From positions 2,914,001-2,978,000 of the forward strand of contig OX595989.1 in NCBI GenBank assembly GCA_951394045.1: a stretch of DNA of 64,000 nucleotides, read 5' to 3'. A model generated the notes under the pieces. It worked only from the letters and a program-made list of their open reading frames with translations, made no database searches and was not told where the DNA came from. The first letter of the stretch is position 1. Every line of letters starts with the position of its first letter. Source of the stretch: Nitzschia sp. DOCU1 (taxonomy: Eukaryota; Bacillariophyta; Bacillariophyceae; Bacillariales; Bacillariaceae). Positions 45,325 to 56,446 of the stretch are shown here, one piece after another. The position numbers were made by a program, and so were the translations under genes.

Positions 45325-46406
45325 TTAGATTTGAAGACGCTTGGCCTTTCGTAGGTTGACCAATCGAACCCCACGCTTTAGAGCAATCTCATCCAGCGAT
45401 TCATGCGTTTGCAATTCCTTGAAGGTGGCTCGGACCACGTTATAGTGATTCCGACTCCCATGTGCCTTGGCTACAACATTGGTGATACCCATGAGTTTCA
45501 AGATTTCACAACTCAATGGATTTCCTCGCATTGTGGGTTGCTCGAAGATAGACTTTGCACGAATTCTGACGCCCCACAAGATCTCTGGTAAGACTACGAT
45601 CGCGGTAGCGATCCACAAACAAAATGTTCCGACGAGCCATGCAACCAACTCGCAATTTCCACAGCGTCTTCTGGTTTAAAGGCCTTGCCAACGCCAAAGC
45701 CTCCACAACCTCTCAAATTAACACCAATCAACAAGGCGCGGTAACTTTCAATGCGACCACCTCTCCACATTTTACAGACTCGGTCTGTTCGAATCAACAT
45801 TTCCCCCCCCCCCCCCACAGAGAGAAAATAGCATGAATAGAAAGGACGGTTGAGTGTAAGATGTGATAAATCAATGATTGTGACGATCCAACATTCGCGT
45901 ACGTACCATGCACCATGCGCCAATTGATTCGAGGGGATCTGACGGCTACCAGATATCTCAGCGGCTTCCATTTCCGCCACTGCCGGTAGATCCGACGAAT
46001 CGGGCAACTCTAGATAATCTATTCGTTCTTGATGAATCAAACGATAATTTTCCTCTTGCAAGGCCTGTCGATCCGTGCCATCCCAGGATTCCAACAAGAG
46101 GGCTCGATGTTCTCCTACCAAATCTTCCGTCGATCCTGGCATAAAGTAATCCATCATTTTGAGTTGAGTTTCCACGTCCAGATCCGCTACAGCGGCTGTT
46201 CCATGCCGATGTGTAGTTGTAGTGACTGTAGCGGCTGTTGGACGACGGAACGACACCGACGGCGGATTGTTTGGTTGTTGCACTTGACATGCCGGGCAGA
46301 GAACAAACGTGGCGCTTTCCGTCTCTCTACCGCAAGCATTGTCATGCTGGTGGATTGCTGCGACGACGGCGTCATTGCTCATTGCAATCCATTTTTTCGG
46401 TCTCAT
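45325..46406 (-). pseudogene. MRPS5: mitoribosomal protein uS5m, broken by two frameshifts
   Basis: Small-subunit mitoribosomal protein. Exons 45914-46406 and 45325-45784; the 129-nt intron contains a C14 tract (45803-45816). The conserved protein is spread over three frames: frame 1 gives DRVCKMWRGGRIESYRALL and GGFGVGKAFKPEDAVEIAS; frame 2 (from about 45640) gives ARRNILFVDRYRDRSLTRDLVG; frame 3 (from about 45573) gives VRIRAKSIFEQPTMRGNPL and ILKLMGITNVVAKAHGSRNHYNVVRATF. Each change needs one base skipped; the second falls in a G4 run. All three parts align in order with uS5m, so the locus is either a recent pseudogene, mis-sequenced at two points, or read with frameshifting. The N-terminus is also unsure: a 121-codon frame at 46372-46737 could hold another exon. 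Confidence 0.7.
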
Positions 46407-47565
46407 TCATTGATGGTGAACCTCCCTCCACTCTTGCAATCAAACAAGTCATCGCCGAATCAAACAAGTCAACTGCTCGGGGATCGAAGATGGCCGAAAG
46501 GCTGGCCGGGGAATCCACAGATTTGCCAAAACCGGATGGTATGCAAGACGCTCGGCTATCACGGCCATCACGGCCATCATGCGCGCATTCCGGTAGAATG
46601 GGCCCTAATGCCTCCTGAATACGTTTACTTAAGAAACGCTGGTCGAACACGGTATACTGTGAAGTTGAAGGCATGTGTTGGTACAAGAGAGAACGGTTCA
46701 GAACCAGATGGTTCGCTGCGTTTATTGATTTTCTCAAGGCCTAATAACTGTTGAGATACTCTCTCTCTCGAGAACAATCACGGTGACTGGCGGTTCCTAC
46801 GTCCATGCATGAGAAAGCTTTCCAATTCCATGCGGTAATATGTGAACGCAATCACCCCCTCGTCCGAAGGTAGAGTATGATATTGGATGGGAGCGTCAGG
46901 GCAAGCATACGATCCACTTCCCATGATGATTAAACTGGCCGAAAACATCATCATGTCATTAGTTGGGTGTTGTTGGGTGTTGTTGAGTGGGCTGACGTAG
47001 TCGTTTTGCTTCTTCTTGTTGCTTGTGTTGTGCCATGGGGCGGTAGATACATGCGGTAGGTTGAAGCAGCAGCACCATCCAAGTGCTCTTTCAAGTCACC
47101 ACCGCGTCGCCGCGGGGGCAGCCGCACCAGCACTCCTGGGGCCGTCGTGACGGAATTTTGATCACTACTAGAACAACGGCTGGGCTAGCACGAATACTAG
47201 AGGGACTAGATAGTCACATGTCATCGTCCTCACCAGCGCGAGGAGCACTATTCATTTTGAGCAGCACTATTACCCGCGGTATTTTCATAGCAGCAAAAGT
47301 AGCTTGATGGACATCCATTGCCAAGTAGTCGAGTAGTTGCTCGTATATTAGTCGTTCAGCGAGTGCGCGGAATTGGTCCGTCATGTGTCGGTTAATCGAA
47401 AAATGCCTCCGGCCATCGCAAAAGATCGACCCCACGCTCTCTACATTTCGTTCATTTGCTGCCAATCCCCCTAGCTATTGCTACTGTAGAGTCTCCTTTG
47501 CCTCGTCTAGCCCTATTGGGTGGACATTCTGCCTACATTGGGAACAACAAGATAGATTGTCTATC
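46407..47565. other. divergent region between uS5m and METTL17
   Basis: Contains possible upstream coding for either gene: a minus-strand frame at 46372-46737 (RFLSKRIQEALGPILPE near its middle) and an in-frame METTL17 extension from ATG 47383. Otherwise it is presumed promoter sequence. Confidence 0.4.
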
Positions 47566-49557
47566 ATGCCAATGAAGTCTTACATGAGAATGGCGAAATT
47601 TGGCCTTGCATCAGTCCGTCCGTTTTGGGCGCAAACTGCGATTCCAAAGAGGTCATCATGTCACGGTGGTGGATCTTTGATACGCGTACCGTCATCGCAT
47701 CGTCGAATCGTTTCCTGGAGTCGTCCTTGTTGTTTGCGTTACGACACGGCGGTAACTCCTCCTCATCTCGATACAACGCCAGGACGACCACGTCGTCGAT
47801 GGAAAAGTACGCAGTCTCGAGCAAGAAGAACAGAAACTGTGTCGACATCCAAAGCAGCTGTGGTTGACATTGACGACGAAGGGGACGACGAGGATGACGA
47901 TGAAGAGGACGACGAAGCAGAAGATTTCTCGTCGTCACTGCCTTGGAAGACATTGTTGGGGGCACCCGCCCGAGCGGCTTGGCGAGTGACCGATCCGCAT
48001 CCTCCCATGCCACTCCAAGAATCCTTTCAATTCTTACTAGATTGTGGGAATCGGACACCCAAACAATTGAAGCGGGCGCATCGCAAAGTTTTGGAAATTC
48101 AATCCACCCTAGCTGAATATCGGGAACGAGAACGACGGCGTTTGGTCAATGGAAAGTACTATCGAGGAAAAGATGCATCATCAGCAGCCGCTGAAACTAC
48201 AAGTGAAGGTATTCAGCCGGTCTTTTATGGATATGACGAGACACTGGCCTCGTTGAAGCATCGAATGTTTCCCAACTATGCCATTGTACGGCGAGTCTTG
48301 GAAGAAACGCAGAGCTTGGTAGGACCCACCATGTCGCCTCAACGGATTGTGGACTTTGGGATTGGATGTGGAAGTGCATCGGCAGCGGCGCTAGAATTAT
48401 TTAGAGATCGCGTGGAATGGATACATGGTATTGACCCATCCCAGCCCATGAGAGACTGTTCTCAGCGCTTACTCGAAGGAATGGCAGAACGAGACGGCCA
48501 CTCGATCACACCCCGTGTTACCTTTAGCGCGGGCCTTTCACAAGACTCTTCCGCGCCCGGTGCTTCTTCTTCGTCGTCTAGTGGATCTTTTGATTTGGCA
48601 CTCTTTGCCTACTCGGCTACAGATCTACCCGACATTACTTCGACGTTGGCGGCGGCGGCATTGCTATTTGAAAAGCTCAAGCCCAATGGAATTTTCGTCA
48701 TGATCGAGCCAGGGACCCCCGATGGATTCAATTCGATTCGATCCGTTCGTAATATGCTTCTCGATTGCTGTCCACCAGAGGATCCAGAGTTTGAGTGGGA
48801 AGAACGATGTCATATCATTGCTCCATGCACCCATAACGGACCCTGTCCAATGGTACGACACCGAAAGGATTTTGTCAAGAAAGCAAAGCTAGCCTATGAT
48901 CTACCCCAGGAAGAATCCAACGGAGACGACGACGACGACAAGGAGAGTCTTGTTGTGCAGCAGCAGCTGGACAATGAATATGGGGACGAAGATTTCATTG
49001 AAATGACGACAAACCCAGGCAATCTATCCGAATTCGATTCCTTCAACTCGTCCTTTTGCAGTTTCGTCCAAACGTTTCCAGGTTCCGACTCGAGAAAGGG
49101 TGAAAAGTTCTCGTATCTTGTGGCACAAAAGCGAATCTATGGGAGAAAGGAAGAAGATAATGCTTCTTTTGGAGAAAACGACAATCTGTCGCATTTGCTA
49201 GCATTGGCTCAAAGTGCTGTGGTCGATGAAGACAAGGTGACAGCTCTTCAAATTTATGAGCATGTTCAAGACTTGGAGTCGCGATATTTGGATTCGGATG
49301 ACGATGATTTGGGGCTGGAATTGCTACGAGGCGATTCCAAACGGAGTGCCATGGGACGGATTGTACGTGCCCCCATCAAGAAGAAGGGCCATGTTTACAT
49401 TGACTACTGTGCAGCTCCGGGTCGGATCATTCGGAGCCGCGTGGCCAAGTCTTCGACGAATGCCGCTCCAGGAGTCTGGAACGCTGCGCGGAAGAGTCGA
49501 TGGGGAGGCTTTTGGCCGGATACTATGGACAAAATTTACTTTCCAAAAAACAGATAG
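47566..49557 (+). CDS. METTL17: METTL17/Rsm22 mitoribosome assembly factor
   Basis: Methyltransferase-like Fe-S protein needed for small-subunit mitoribosome assembly. Single exon, 663 aa from ATG 47566 (724 from in-frame ATG 47383); the shorter start gives a basic presequence (MPMKSYMRMAKFGLASVRPF). An acidic stretch follows, then the fold begins at PPMPLQESFQFLLDCGNRTPKQLKRAHRKVLEIQ. The SAM loop is IVDFGIGCGSASAAALE, with FVMIEPGTPDGF further on. Cysteines of the family's iron-sulfur site are visible in ERCHIIAPCTHNGPCPM and in SSFCSFVQTF, with a late DYCAAPGRIIRS block. Acidic inserts interrupt the C-terminal half. Its head-to-head neighbour encodes uS5m of the same ribosomal subunit. Confidence 0.88.
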   Translation: MPMKSYMRMAKFGLASVRPFWAQTAIPKRSSCHGGGSLIRVPSSHRRIVSWSRPCCLRYDTAVTPPHLDTTPGRPRRRWKSTQSRARRTETVSTSKAAVVDIDDEGDDEDDDEEDDEAEDFSSSLPWKTLLGAPARAAWRVTDPHPPMPLQESFQFLLDCGNRTPKQLKRAHRKVLEIQSTLAEYRERERRRLVNGKYYRGKDASSAAAETTSEGIQPVFYGYDETLASLKHRMFPNYAIVRRVLEETQSLVGPTMSPQRIVDFGIGCGSASAAALELFRDRVEWIHGIDPSQPMRDCSQRLLEGMAERDGHSITPRVTFSAGLSQDSSAPGASSSSSSGSFDLALFAYSATDLPDITSTLAAAALLFEKLKPNGIFVMIEPGTPDGFNSIRSVRNMLLDCCPPEDPEFEWEERCHIIAPCTHNGPCPMVRHRKDFVKKAKLAYDLPQEESNGDDDDDKESLVVQQQLDNEYGDEDFIEMTTNPGNLSEFDSFNSSFCSFVQTFPGSDSRKGEKFSYLVAQKRIYGRKEEDNASFGENDNLSHLLALAQSAVVDEDKVTALQIYEHVQDLESRYLDSDDDDLGLELLRGDSKRSAMGRIVRAPIKKKGHVYIDYCAAPGRIIRSRVAKSSTNAAPGVWNAARKSRWGGFWPDTMDKIYFPKNR

Positions 49558-49632
49558 GCTAGTAGACACAAGATTAAAATACGCTACACAAGTAGGCAAA
49601 GGACACGACCAAATCATGGTACCGCGCCACTA

Positions 49633-52600
49633 CTAGCGGCGGACATGAGCGGTGGCTTCTTGCTCTTGCAGCTTGAGTTGCCACTGGGTTGGGTAGTGTT
49701 TTATGACGCTGTAGATGGGACGATGTTTGGATGGGTTTACGGCAAAGCCGTCAGCCGATCGATCAACTGGCTGACTCTCTTGATACGCGAGATACGCCTC
49801 GTGCTGTGCAATGGTCGTGGCCCCTCTCGTATTGTCTTCAATGGTGACAGATCGACGAAGACTCTCGTGGGGTACGTCAAAAATGAGGTTGTAATAGTCG
49901 TAGCTGTTCGCCGGATCATTCCATCCGATCAAGCCTTGGTCGATATCATCGATATCACACACAAGATACGGAAATGGTTGGCCAATCAATTTGATTTGTG
50001 GAATGTAAGCAAATATCTCAGGATTGGAGCTGAAATCAATGTGCTGGTCGGCTCCTTCCGGCTGTAACGGGATTCAGAGGTGAGCTTCACAAGGGAAGAA
50101 CATATCAGTATAGTTCATACTTGCTTACCTCGTAGGCACCCACGAAAATGGAAACAACCGTGAGATATATCGATCGTCCAAAGAGCGTAAGCACAAAGGC
50201 GATCGCAACAGCAACCGCGAACCACCCGTAAACGGAGGTAATATGCACTTGTGCGTCGGTCATCCACGTCAAGTCGTTCTCATCAGGCTTTGCTAGCCAC
50301 GACGGATTATCAGTCTGTATTCTTGCTGTAGGAGGGAACGAGAAACCGACGTAGTCACTGTCCACGAAAATGATGCTTTGAGTGACATCCATAATACTTC
50401 GCCGCAACTCTCTCCTTGCCAACTTACCGCCACGACTGCTGGCAGAAAACCGAGTTTGTGTCCTGAGACACTGTGATGCTACCTAGAGGTTCGTCATTCC
50501 CATTCGTGACACCAGTGTAAACCCCGCTAAATCCAGATTGAGCCTGACCCTCGAGAGGATTGCATAGATTATCATATGGGAACTGCGCAAAGGCGTAGGC
50601 CGACACAATACAGAAGGCCAAGGCAGCACCAGTGAAGAAGAATCGACGACTGAAGACTGCCAACTCCGCCCCAATTCTGGGTTGCCAACTCCAGAGACGA
50701 ACCAGCGAAAATTTGTCCACAAAGTATTGAAATGCGAGAATGATAAAGCCGAAGAAAAAGCCAGGAGGAAACAAGGCAGAATAGAAGAAGACCACAAACA
50801 AGATCTTGGTGAAATCTGTGTAACGTTCGCCAAAGTTGTAGTAGGTCCCCTGGAAACTCAAATTCATTTCCTCCTGCGTTTTAGCACGCGGACCCAGTAT
50901 GTGCTTCTTTATACTAGTGAACCAATCCGACAAGCGAAGCAAAGGACCGAGCCACACTTCGTAAAGTAGAATTGCGTATGTCGTTGGAAGCAAATCTGTT
51001 TTCGCGTACCCAAGCGTCGACGTCAAAGGAGTAATGACCTACAGAAAAGAGTGAGAATGGATTTGGCAACGTCCATGGCTGTCCGGTGGTGAAAAAAGGT
51101 TTGCGTACCTGTACCAAGATGGCGGAAAGAGTCCAACGAAAGAGTGTAATCTTTAGGTACAGGGAGGATTGAAAGGCACCTTCACTGGAATGAGGCTCGA
51201 TGATCATCAAAAGTTTGATCACTTGAGGAATGATACTGTTGAACGTAGTTGTCAAAAAACCGGCAATTTGGGGCCCGTATCGATCACGAGCGTATTTGAT
51301 GGCAGCCCCTGCAATGGCAATCATGGCGAGCGTGATTGTCAGCACGATGCCACGGCGGATCGCTTTTTCAATCAATCCGTAGGACAGATCTAGCCATCGG
51401 ACAGCCGTGGGTTCTGTGGGCTGCCTAACATCCAACACACGGTCACGGAAAAGGCAAATCGAGTCGACTGCATGTGTTCTATTCAACTTGAGATCGATCA
51501 GTCCAACTTTCAAGGCATCCAAAGCTGTTCTCTGCCCATTCTCAGTCTCAAATGTCACATAGACTCGGGTTGCCGCATATTCTTTCTTCTGCAATTCCTT
51601 GATTTCTGCCGTCAGAGTCTTGATTTTTGCCGCCAGCTCCTCAGGTGGCAACAACAGGTTGAATATGTTGCTGAACGGAATGACGACGTAATCCAATAAT
51701 CGACTGATACAATTCGGCTCCTGTGCTTCCTTGATTTTGTTGTATTCAATGATAGCATTCGCGACTGCCTCTTCATTGTCTAAATCCAGCCCCATCGGAA
51801 GCTTGGCCCGTAACTGATTCCTAAAAATGCGACGTGTCAACATTTTGCGGACCATTTTATGATTGTTGAGTGCAACTGTGACAAAAGTGACTTGATCTCC
51901 ACTGGTGGCAAATTGAGTAAAGAAATCTCTCCATTCATCAGGATCAGTGGCCTCTGGGGGCGGATTCTCGACGACCACAGAGTAGTCCGTCGTAGTTAGT
52001 TTGTCTTCGTCGAAACGAACCTCTCGAGCATGCAGATACAATGAAAAGATACCAATGGACACAAGAACAACAATGATTGTGGCAAAGTTGGTAAACCCAA
52101 TGTCATTGCTGGGGTTGCACATGTTTCGAAGCACCAGTGTCGACGGTTCATTCGACCCTTCTAGATATCCCGCTGCAAAACGCTTCTTATCATTCGTCCA
52201 ACTCCTCTTTGTACAATCCGTACAGACTACCCATGTGGTATTGTGGCAAACTGCTGATCCTCTCAATACGATACTGTAATCGGCTTCACCTTCACCATTG
52301 TAATCGGGGCTAGCGTAGTACATGATAGCAGGAATATTGATCAACCCGCAAACGAGCATGAGGAAGGCAAAGAATTTCAAACTGATAAAGTAGAGATCGA
52401 CTCCCGTTCCCCACTCAATAAAGGTCGACTGTTTCATTCGAACCCAATCATACAATTCTGTCTGGGCTTGGTACTCTCCTGGTTCCGCGCGTCGCATGAC
52501 CGTATCCGAGGACCCTTCGCCGACAACATGGCGGGGCAAAGTCACATGTTCATAATACGTCCAAGCTTTTGCTAGAGAAGGACCGTTTGGATTGTCCTTT

Positions 52601-52970
52601 CCAGGCCAATACCAGGCGTACTGTCACGGAACAGAAGAACATGGTGGGTTAAGATACAATGAGGCCTCGTGGATAAGACCTCCAGACTCCATGCCTAATC
52701 ACTCACCTTGGAGAGATAATTTTCCACCAACAATCGAGACCACGTTTTCTTGGAATCTTCGTCTTGTCGGGACAACTCGAGAAGGATCTGCATGGCTTCT
52801 TCGCTAGAAACCTTTTCTCCCCCGAGAGCCCCCGAGTCGCGCTGAGGCGACGATTTGGATCTCTCGCTCGTTTTACCACGATCGCCCATGAGCATTCGAT
52901 TCGAATCGTATCGCGTCGACGGCAACTTGGCCGAGGGAATGCGGCGACGAAGGCCTGGGGGTGAGGACAT
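49633..52970 (-). CDS. OSCA/TMEM63 (CSC1-like) mechanosensitive cation channel
   Basis: Predicted osmo/mechanosensitive Ca2+-permeable channel. Exons 52707-52970, 51109-52620, 50428-51038, 50129-50357 and 49633-50061 give about 1014 aa. An 88-residue soluble N-terminus precedes a hydrophobic segment near VDLYFISLKFFAFLMLVCGLI. A second membrane segment (FATIIVVLVSIGIFSLYL) is followed by a cytosolic domain with DYSVVVENPPPEATDPDEWRDFF, the usual CSC1 ferredoxin-like region. The pore region has many membrane helices (RGIVLTITLAMIAIAGAAI, ILFVVFFYSALFPPGFFFGFII, FTGAALAFCIVSAYAFAQ, YGWFAVAVAIAFVLTL). A ~140-residue soluble C-tail follows (PYLVCDIDDIDQGLIGWND). The donor/acceptor pair of the 70-nt fourth intron is the least certain. 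Confidence 0.75.
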
Positions 52971-53408
52971 TGTCTTCCTTTCTTTCGAGTCTCCACTTAT
53001 CACCTCTTTCACAAACTTGAACCTAATGAATAATAAGGGTTGAGCACAACCAAGACTTCCTTCTGTCGGGTCTGCCGGATCAAGACTGCAGACGAATCTT
53101 GTTGCGACTACACCACAATACTTGGAAGCATGCTGCCAACTGTAGAACCCAAAAAGTGCTTGCTGCGTGCGACGGCTTCCGATATCCTTTTTTTGTTGTG
53201 GGTGGTATTGATTGAATCTTTGGAGCTTACATAGTGGCTTTCGGAATTTAGATGAGCGTGCCGCGCCGGCCAGTCGCGAACGGACGAACGACTCATATGA
53301 CTAGAGCCATTGGATGGAAGCACTGCAACGGCGCATTTGCCGTGAATCATCATCGTTACTATGATTGTTAGTCTATCTCTCTAGGGTAAAGATTCCATGG
53401 TCACGTCT
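52971..53408. other. intergenic, 438 bases
   Basis: Promoter of the channel gene and 3' flank of the protease gene. No other feature seen. Confidence 0.5.
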
Positions 53409-55316
53409 CTACTGATCGAGGCACTTTGTCTCTGGGCTTTGACAAGCCCACGAAGTGAGACTGTCATCATCATTTCGTCGGACGACTACCTCGACAGCAA
53501 ACAATTCACCGGGACCTCCATTCATCGTGCCAGAAAATGTCACAACAAAGGTGCGGTTATCTTGTCCCGAAGGTAGGTCCGTAGGGAAGCACACATAATT
53601 CTTAAACGTGATACATTTGGATCGGTTGCAATCGTCAGCAACAAACGAGTCCAAGCCCCAGTCGTTGCTGCCGGCGGCATTGTACGAAATCTCCATAGTG
53701 GGAGGAGAAGTTTCCAATGGGTCCTCGTTGGCCCCGTCTTGTTGGTCGGATGGGGGATCATTGTTATTCCCTACCTTTTTCCTTCGTAGCTGCCGGCCTT
53801 GGTCATTGGAAATTGCCCCCACTGCTCCTTCTTCCTGGCAGGACTCGAATGCCACTCTGCTAATGGTAGGATTTTGGTTGGCACAAAAAATGTTGGGCTT
53901 GACACGCATCAAATCCTGCATCTCAATACATCCAAAGAGACCAGTATTGGATGCCTGAAAACAATTTTTGTCTTCATCGGCTTGCTCTAGCTCACAAGCG
54001 TGGCTTGGGAGGGATCGCGATGGCGGACGGGGAGACGGTGCTGGGGAAGGAAAGGGTGTTGGATTCTCAGTGGTCTCGGGTGGGTATTCCACGCCATCGC
54101 AAGTCACGTCGTCGGAATCCAAAAATCCAAGAATCCGTTGGATGCTCAACTCACTGAATCCATCATTTGGATTCTGAAGGGACGGCTTCATAATGTACCG
54201 TTTCCCCCCCGCTTCGTCATCCGAAAGGTGTCTCGCCGCCAAATTGTGGGCTAACTCGTGAGTAAAAATGATGCTTTGGGACGAAAGAAAGTTGGAACTC
54301 ATATAGTTCACGCCGTAAGCATACTTTTGATTTCGACAAGCAGTGCCAATATAGCCACATCCCAATGTTCCTCTTGGTGGATAGCCTGTAAATGCATGGT
54401 AGATAGCGTCCGGGTCGAAACCCAACAATTCGCGCTTGGCGTTCGTCCAGTCCGCAAAATACCGAATAAAAGACTCCGACTGGGCACCACTTTTGCAGGC
54501 TACATCGCGGGGCATGGACGCAAACGCGCTCGTTCCGGCACAGTCATCGTCGTCGGGAGTATAAATGTCGACCAGCTGCAAGCGGACACACATGTCATTC
54601 TCAAAGAGTAGAGAGGCCGCAGCCACAATCAGCAAGATTCGGTTCCGTGATTCGGTCTTGCCTCCGTACTTGCGGCAGAATTCTGCATCGTATACAATGC
54701 CGACTTTGACCACTTTGAAATAGACACATTCCGAGGAAGTTCCATCACCGGCAGTATAGACGTGTTCTGCTAGTGGCATTACCTCATTTCCAATAGAATA
54801 AGAAGGAAGCAGCAGGCTGTCGTCTGGTAGCTCCTCGTCGCCAAAAGAAAGGCCGTCAAAATCGGTATCTTCGACTTGACTTTCGGAAAAGACAATCAAC
54901 TCGTTCTCGTTGCATTCCTGCGTCTTGACAAAGTAAAGTGTAGGCTGGTTTGTTTCGCCTTGAAGTTTGGCGTAGATAATCTGGCCTCGCAAGTCTTTCT
55001 CGACAAGAAGCATTGTTCCATCGTCGTACGCGGCCCGATAGATTGGCATGGTGGAAGCATCGTTGGAGTCTTGATCGGGTACCAAGGAATTGTAGGGCGA
55101 CAATCGGGATAAATCGTAGTGGGTTCCTGAAAAGTTCTCGAGATATCCATTTGCAAAGTTCTGGATCTGATAACTTCCCTTGAGAGTCAGCGATGCCGTA
55201 GACGGAAGAATCTGGGCCAACGACAACTGACAGAAGATCAACCAAACGAGCCCTCGTTGAATGACCGCCCCGAGTGTCATTGGCGCTCGAAACACCATTT
55301 TGCGCCGAGGGTGCAT
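53409..55316 (-). CDS. secreted metzincin (reprolysin-like) metalloprotease
   Basis: Single exon, 635 aa from ATG 55316. The basic leader (MHPRRKMVFRAPMTLG) plus hydrophobic VIQRGLVWLIFCQLSLAQ forms a signal peptide. A ~170-residue prodomain-like region precedes the catalytic domain, with VGIVYDAEFCRKYGG, LEN-D-CVRLQLVDIYTP and the zinc site HELAHNLAARH (H-E-x2-H-x5-H, about residue 351), followed by a probable Met-turn in YIMKPSL. Multiple Cys suggest disulphides. A Pro-rich linker (PTPFPSPAPSPRPPSR) leads to a Cys-containing C-terminal region with RQLRRKK. This is the M12B/ADAM-like pattern; no disintegrin domain or membrane anchor is seen, so it is likely secreted. Confidence 0.85.
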   Translation of the reverse strand: MHPRRKMVFRAPMTLGAVIQRGLVWLIFCQLSLAQILPSTASLTLKGSYQIQNFANGYLENFSGTHYDLSRLSPYNSLVPDQDSNDASTMPIYRAAYDDGTMLLVEKDLRGQIIYAKLQGETNQPTLYFVKTQECNENELIVFSESQVEDTDFDGLSFGDEELPDDSLLLPSYSIGNEVMPLAEHVYTAGDGTSSECVYFKVVKVGIVYDAEFCRKYGGKTESRNRILLIVAAASLLFENDMCVRLQLVDIYTPDDDDCAGTSAFASMPRDVACKSGAQSESFIRYFADWTNAKRELLGFDPDAIYHAFTGYPPRGTLGCGYIGTACRNQKYAYGVNYMSSNFLSSQSIIFTHELAHNLAARHLSDDEAGGKRYIMKPSLQNPNDGFSELSIQRILGFLDSDDVTCDGVEYPPETTENPTPFPSPAPSPRPPSRSLPSHACELEQADEDKNCFQASNTGLFGCIEMQDLMRVKPNIFCANQNPTISRVAFESCQEEGAVGAISNDQGRQLRRKKVGNNNDPPSDQQDGANEDPLETSPPTMEISYNAAGSNDWGLDSFVADDCNRSKCITFKNYVCFPTDLPSGQDNRTFVVTFSGTMNGGPGELFAVEVVVRRNDDDSLTSWACQSPETKCLDQ

Positions 55317-55618
55317 GTATCCGATGGGATCCTCTTTTATTGTTTGCAAAAACTAAAAGAGTGTGCCAACTGACCTGGTTGGAATAATCCTTCAGATTTT
55401 GAGGTTGAGGGCAGTATCAGGGCCAGGGGTCAACGGCAGCCATTACACATGTACATGATACGCCTCTCTATCGCTACCCTTTGCAGCAAAACTTGGAAAC
55501 TTCCACGGAGCATCACGCACATGAACCCATTCTCTCGCTTCTGGTACTTGAGATCAGAGATGGCTTGGGGAATTTTCTCGCTAAATTTCATCCTTGCATC
55601 GCCACAACACACGATACT
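55317..55618. other. intergenic, 302 bases
   Basis: Between the protease start and the PPAT stop. Nothing recognised. Confidence 0.5.
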
Positions 55619-56446
55619 TTACTCCTCTTTTGCGCAGTAAAGATTCGACACCAAGCCGGCTACGTTGGCTGGAACTAATTCGGCTAGCGCCGTTTCGATT
55701 TCTGTTCCACTCTTGCCACTGCACAAATTTCGAATCAATGTGGACGACACGTGATTGTACTTTGGATTGCCTTCCAAATACTGAGTCGGAATGGGCCAAA
55801 AGAGTGGTCCCAAGAGGATGGGGCCCCAAGTATTGAGAATTTGAAGCGCCCGCTCATCACCGCCGTCCTTTTCCCAGCTCCGAATACCACGGAAAAACAT
55901 GGTAGCTCCATTGCGTTTGCCATATCTCCAAATGTAGCCGTCCACGACTTTTTTTGTGAAGTTGAGAGAATAGCAAATGTTAGATGGAAACAACGAACAA
56001 AGCAACATGCAATTCGTCGACCTTACCAGCTACATCAATGTTCGTTGCCGAAATATTCTGCAGCATTTTCTCCAATAGATCTTTCCGTTGATTAGGTCTC
56101 ACCAAGTACTTTTTGTTTGGATTGAATCCAACCACGGCAATGACACGTTTGTATCTGTCAAGGTAAAGTATTGGAATTGTTAGAGAAATCGTCTCATATG
56201 GAACGAATCCACCCTCTCTGCATACCTTTTCGAAAGATACTCCAGCATGGCTAGATGCCCCAGATGAGGAGGATTGTAGGAACCAGCTAAAATGACGATC
56301 TTGTCCTCTTTTTCCAGATCTTCTTTCCAAGGGAACTCAACGATGGTTGGGAACAAGATTGGTTTCAACAGGACGCCAGCCACAACCAGCAATGACCCTC
56401 CGATAATCAGATACGGGGCCAAGCTCTCGACTTTTGATGCATCCAT
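55619..56446 (-). CDS. membrane-anchored phosphopantetheine adenylyltransferase-like protein
   Basis: PPAT makes dephospho-CoA from 4'-phosphopantetheine and ATP. Exons 56226-56446, 56027-56154 and 55619-55947 (introns 71 and 79 nt) give 225 aa. A hydrophobic N-terminal segment (YLIIGGSLLVVAGVLLKPILF, residues ~12-32) precedes the nucleotidyltransferase fold: GSYNPPHLGHLAMLEYLSKR (H-x-G-H), VIAVVGFNPNKKYLV, QRKDLLEKM, GATMFFRGIRSWEKDGGDE and HVSSTLIRNL (SST-x-R). The RGIRS and ISSTLIR-type motifs favour PPAT over NMN adenylyltransferase, but specificity is not proven. Bacterial CoaD lacks a membrane segment. All joints are in frame and restore the conserved motifs. Confidence 0.8.

Noticed and set aside
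46372..46737. 121-codon minus-strand ORF upstream of uS5m as a separate gene
   Set aside because: Could be a uS5m upstream exon but no splice joint or family match was found; kept only as a note.
50358..50427. Shorter intron choices (31 or 52 nt) in the OSCA/TMEM63-like gene
   Set aside because: Both keep frame but are shorter than any other intron in the window; the 70-nt choice with a GGACAG acceptor fits better.
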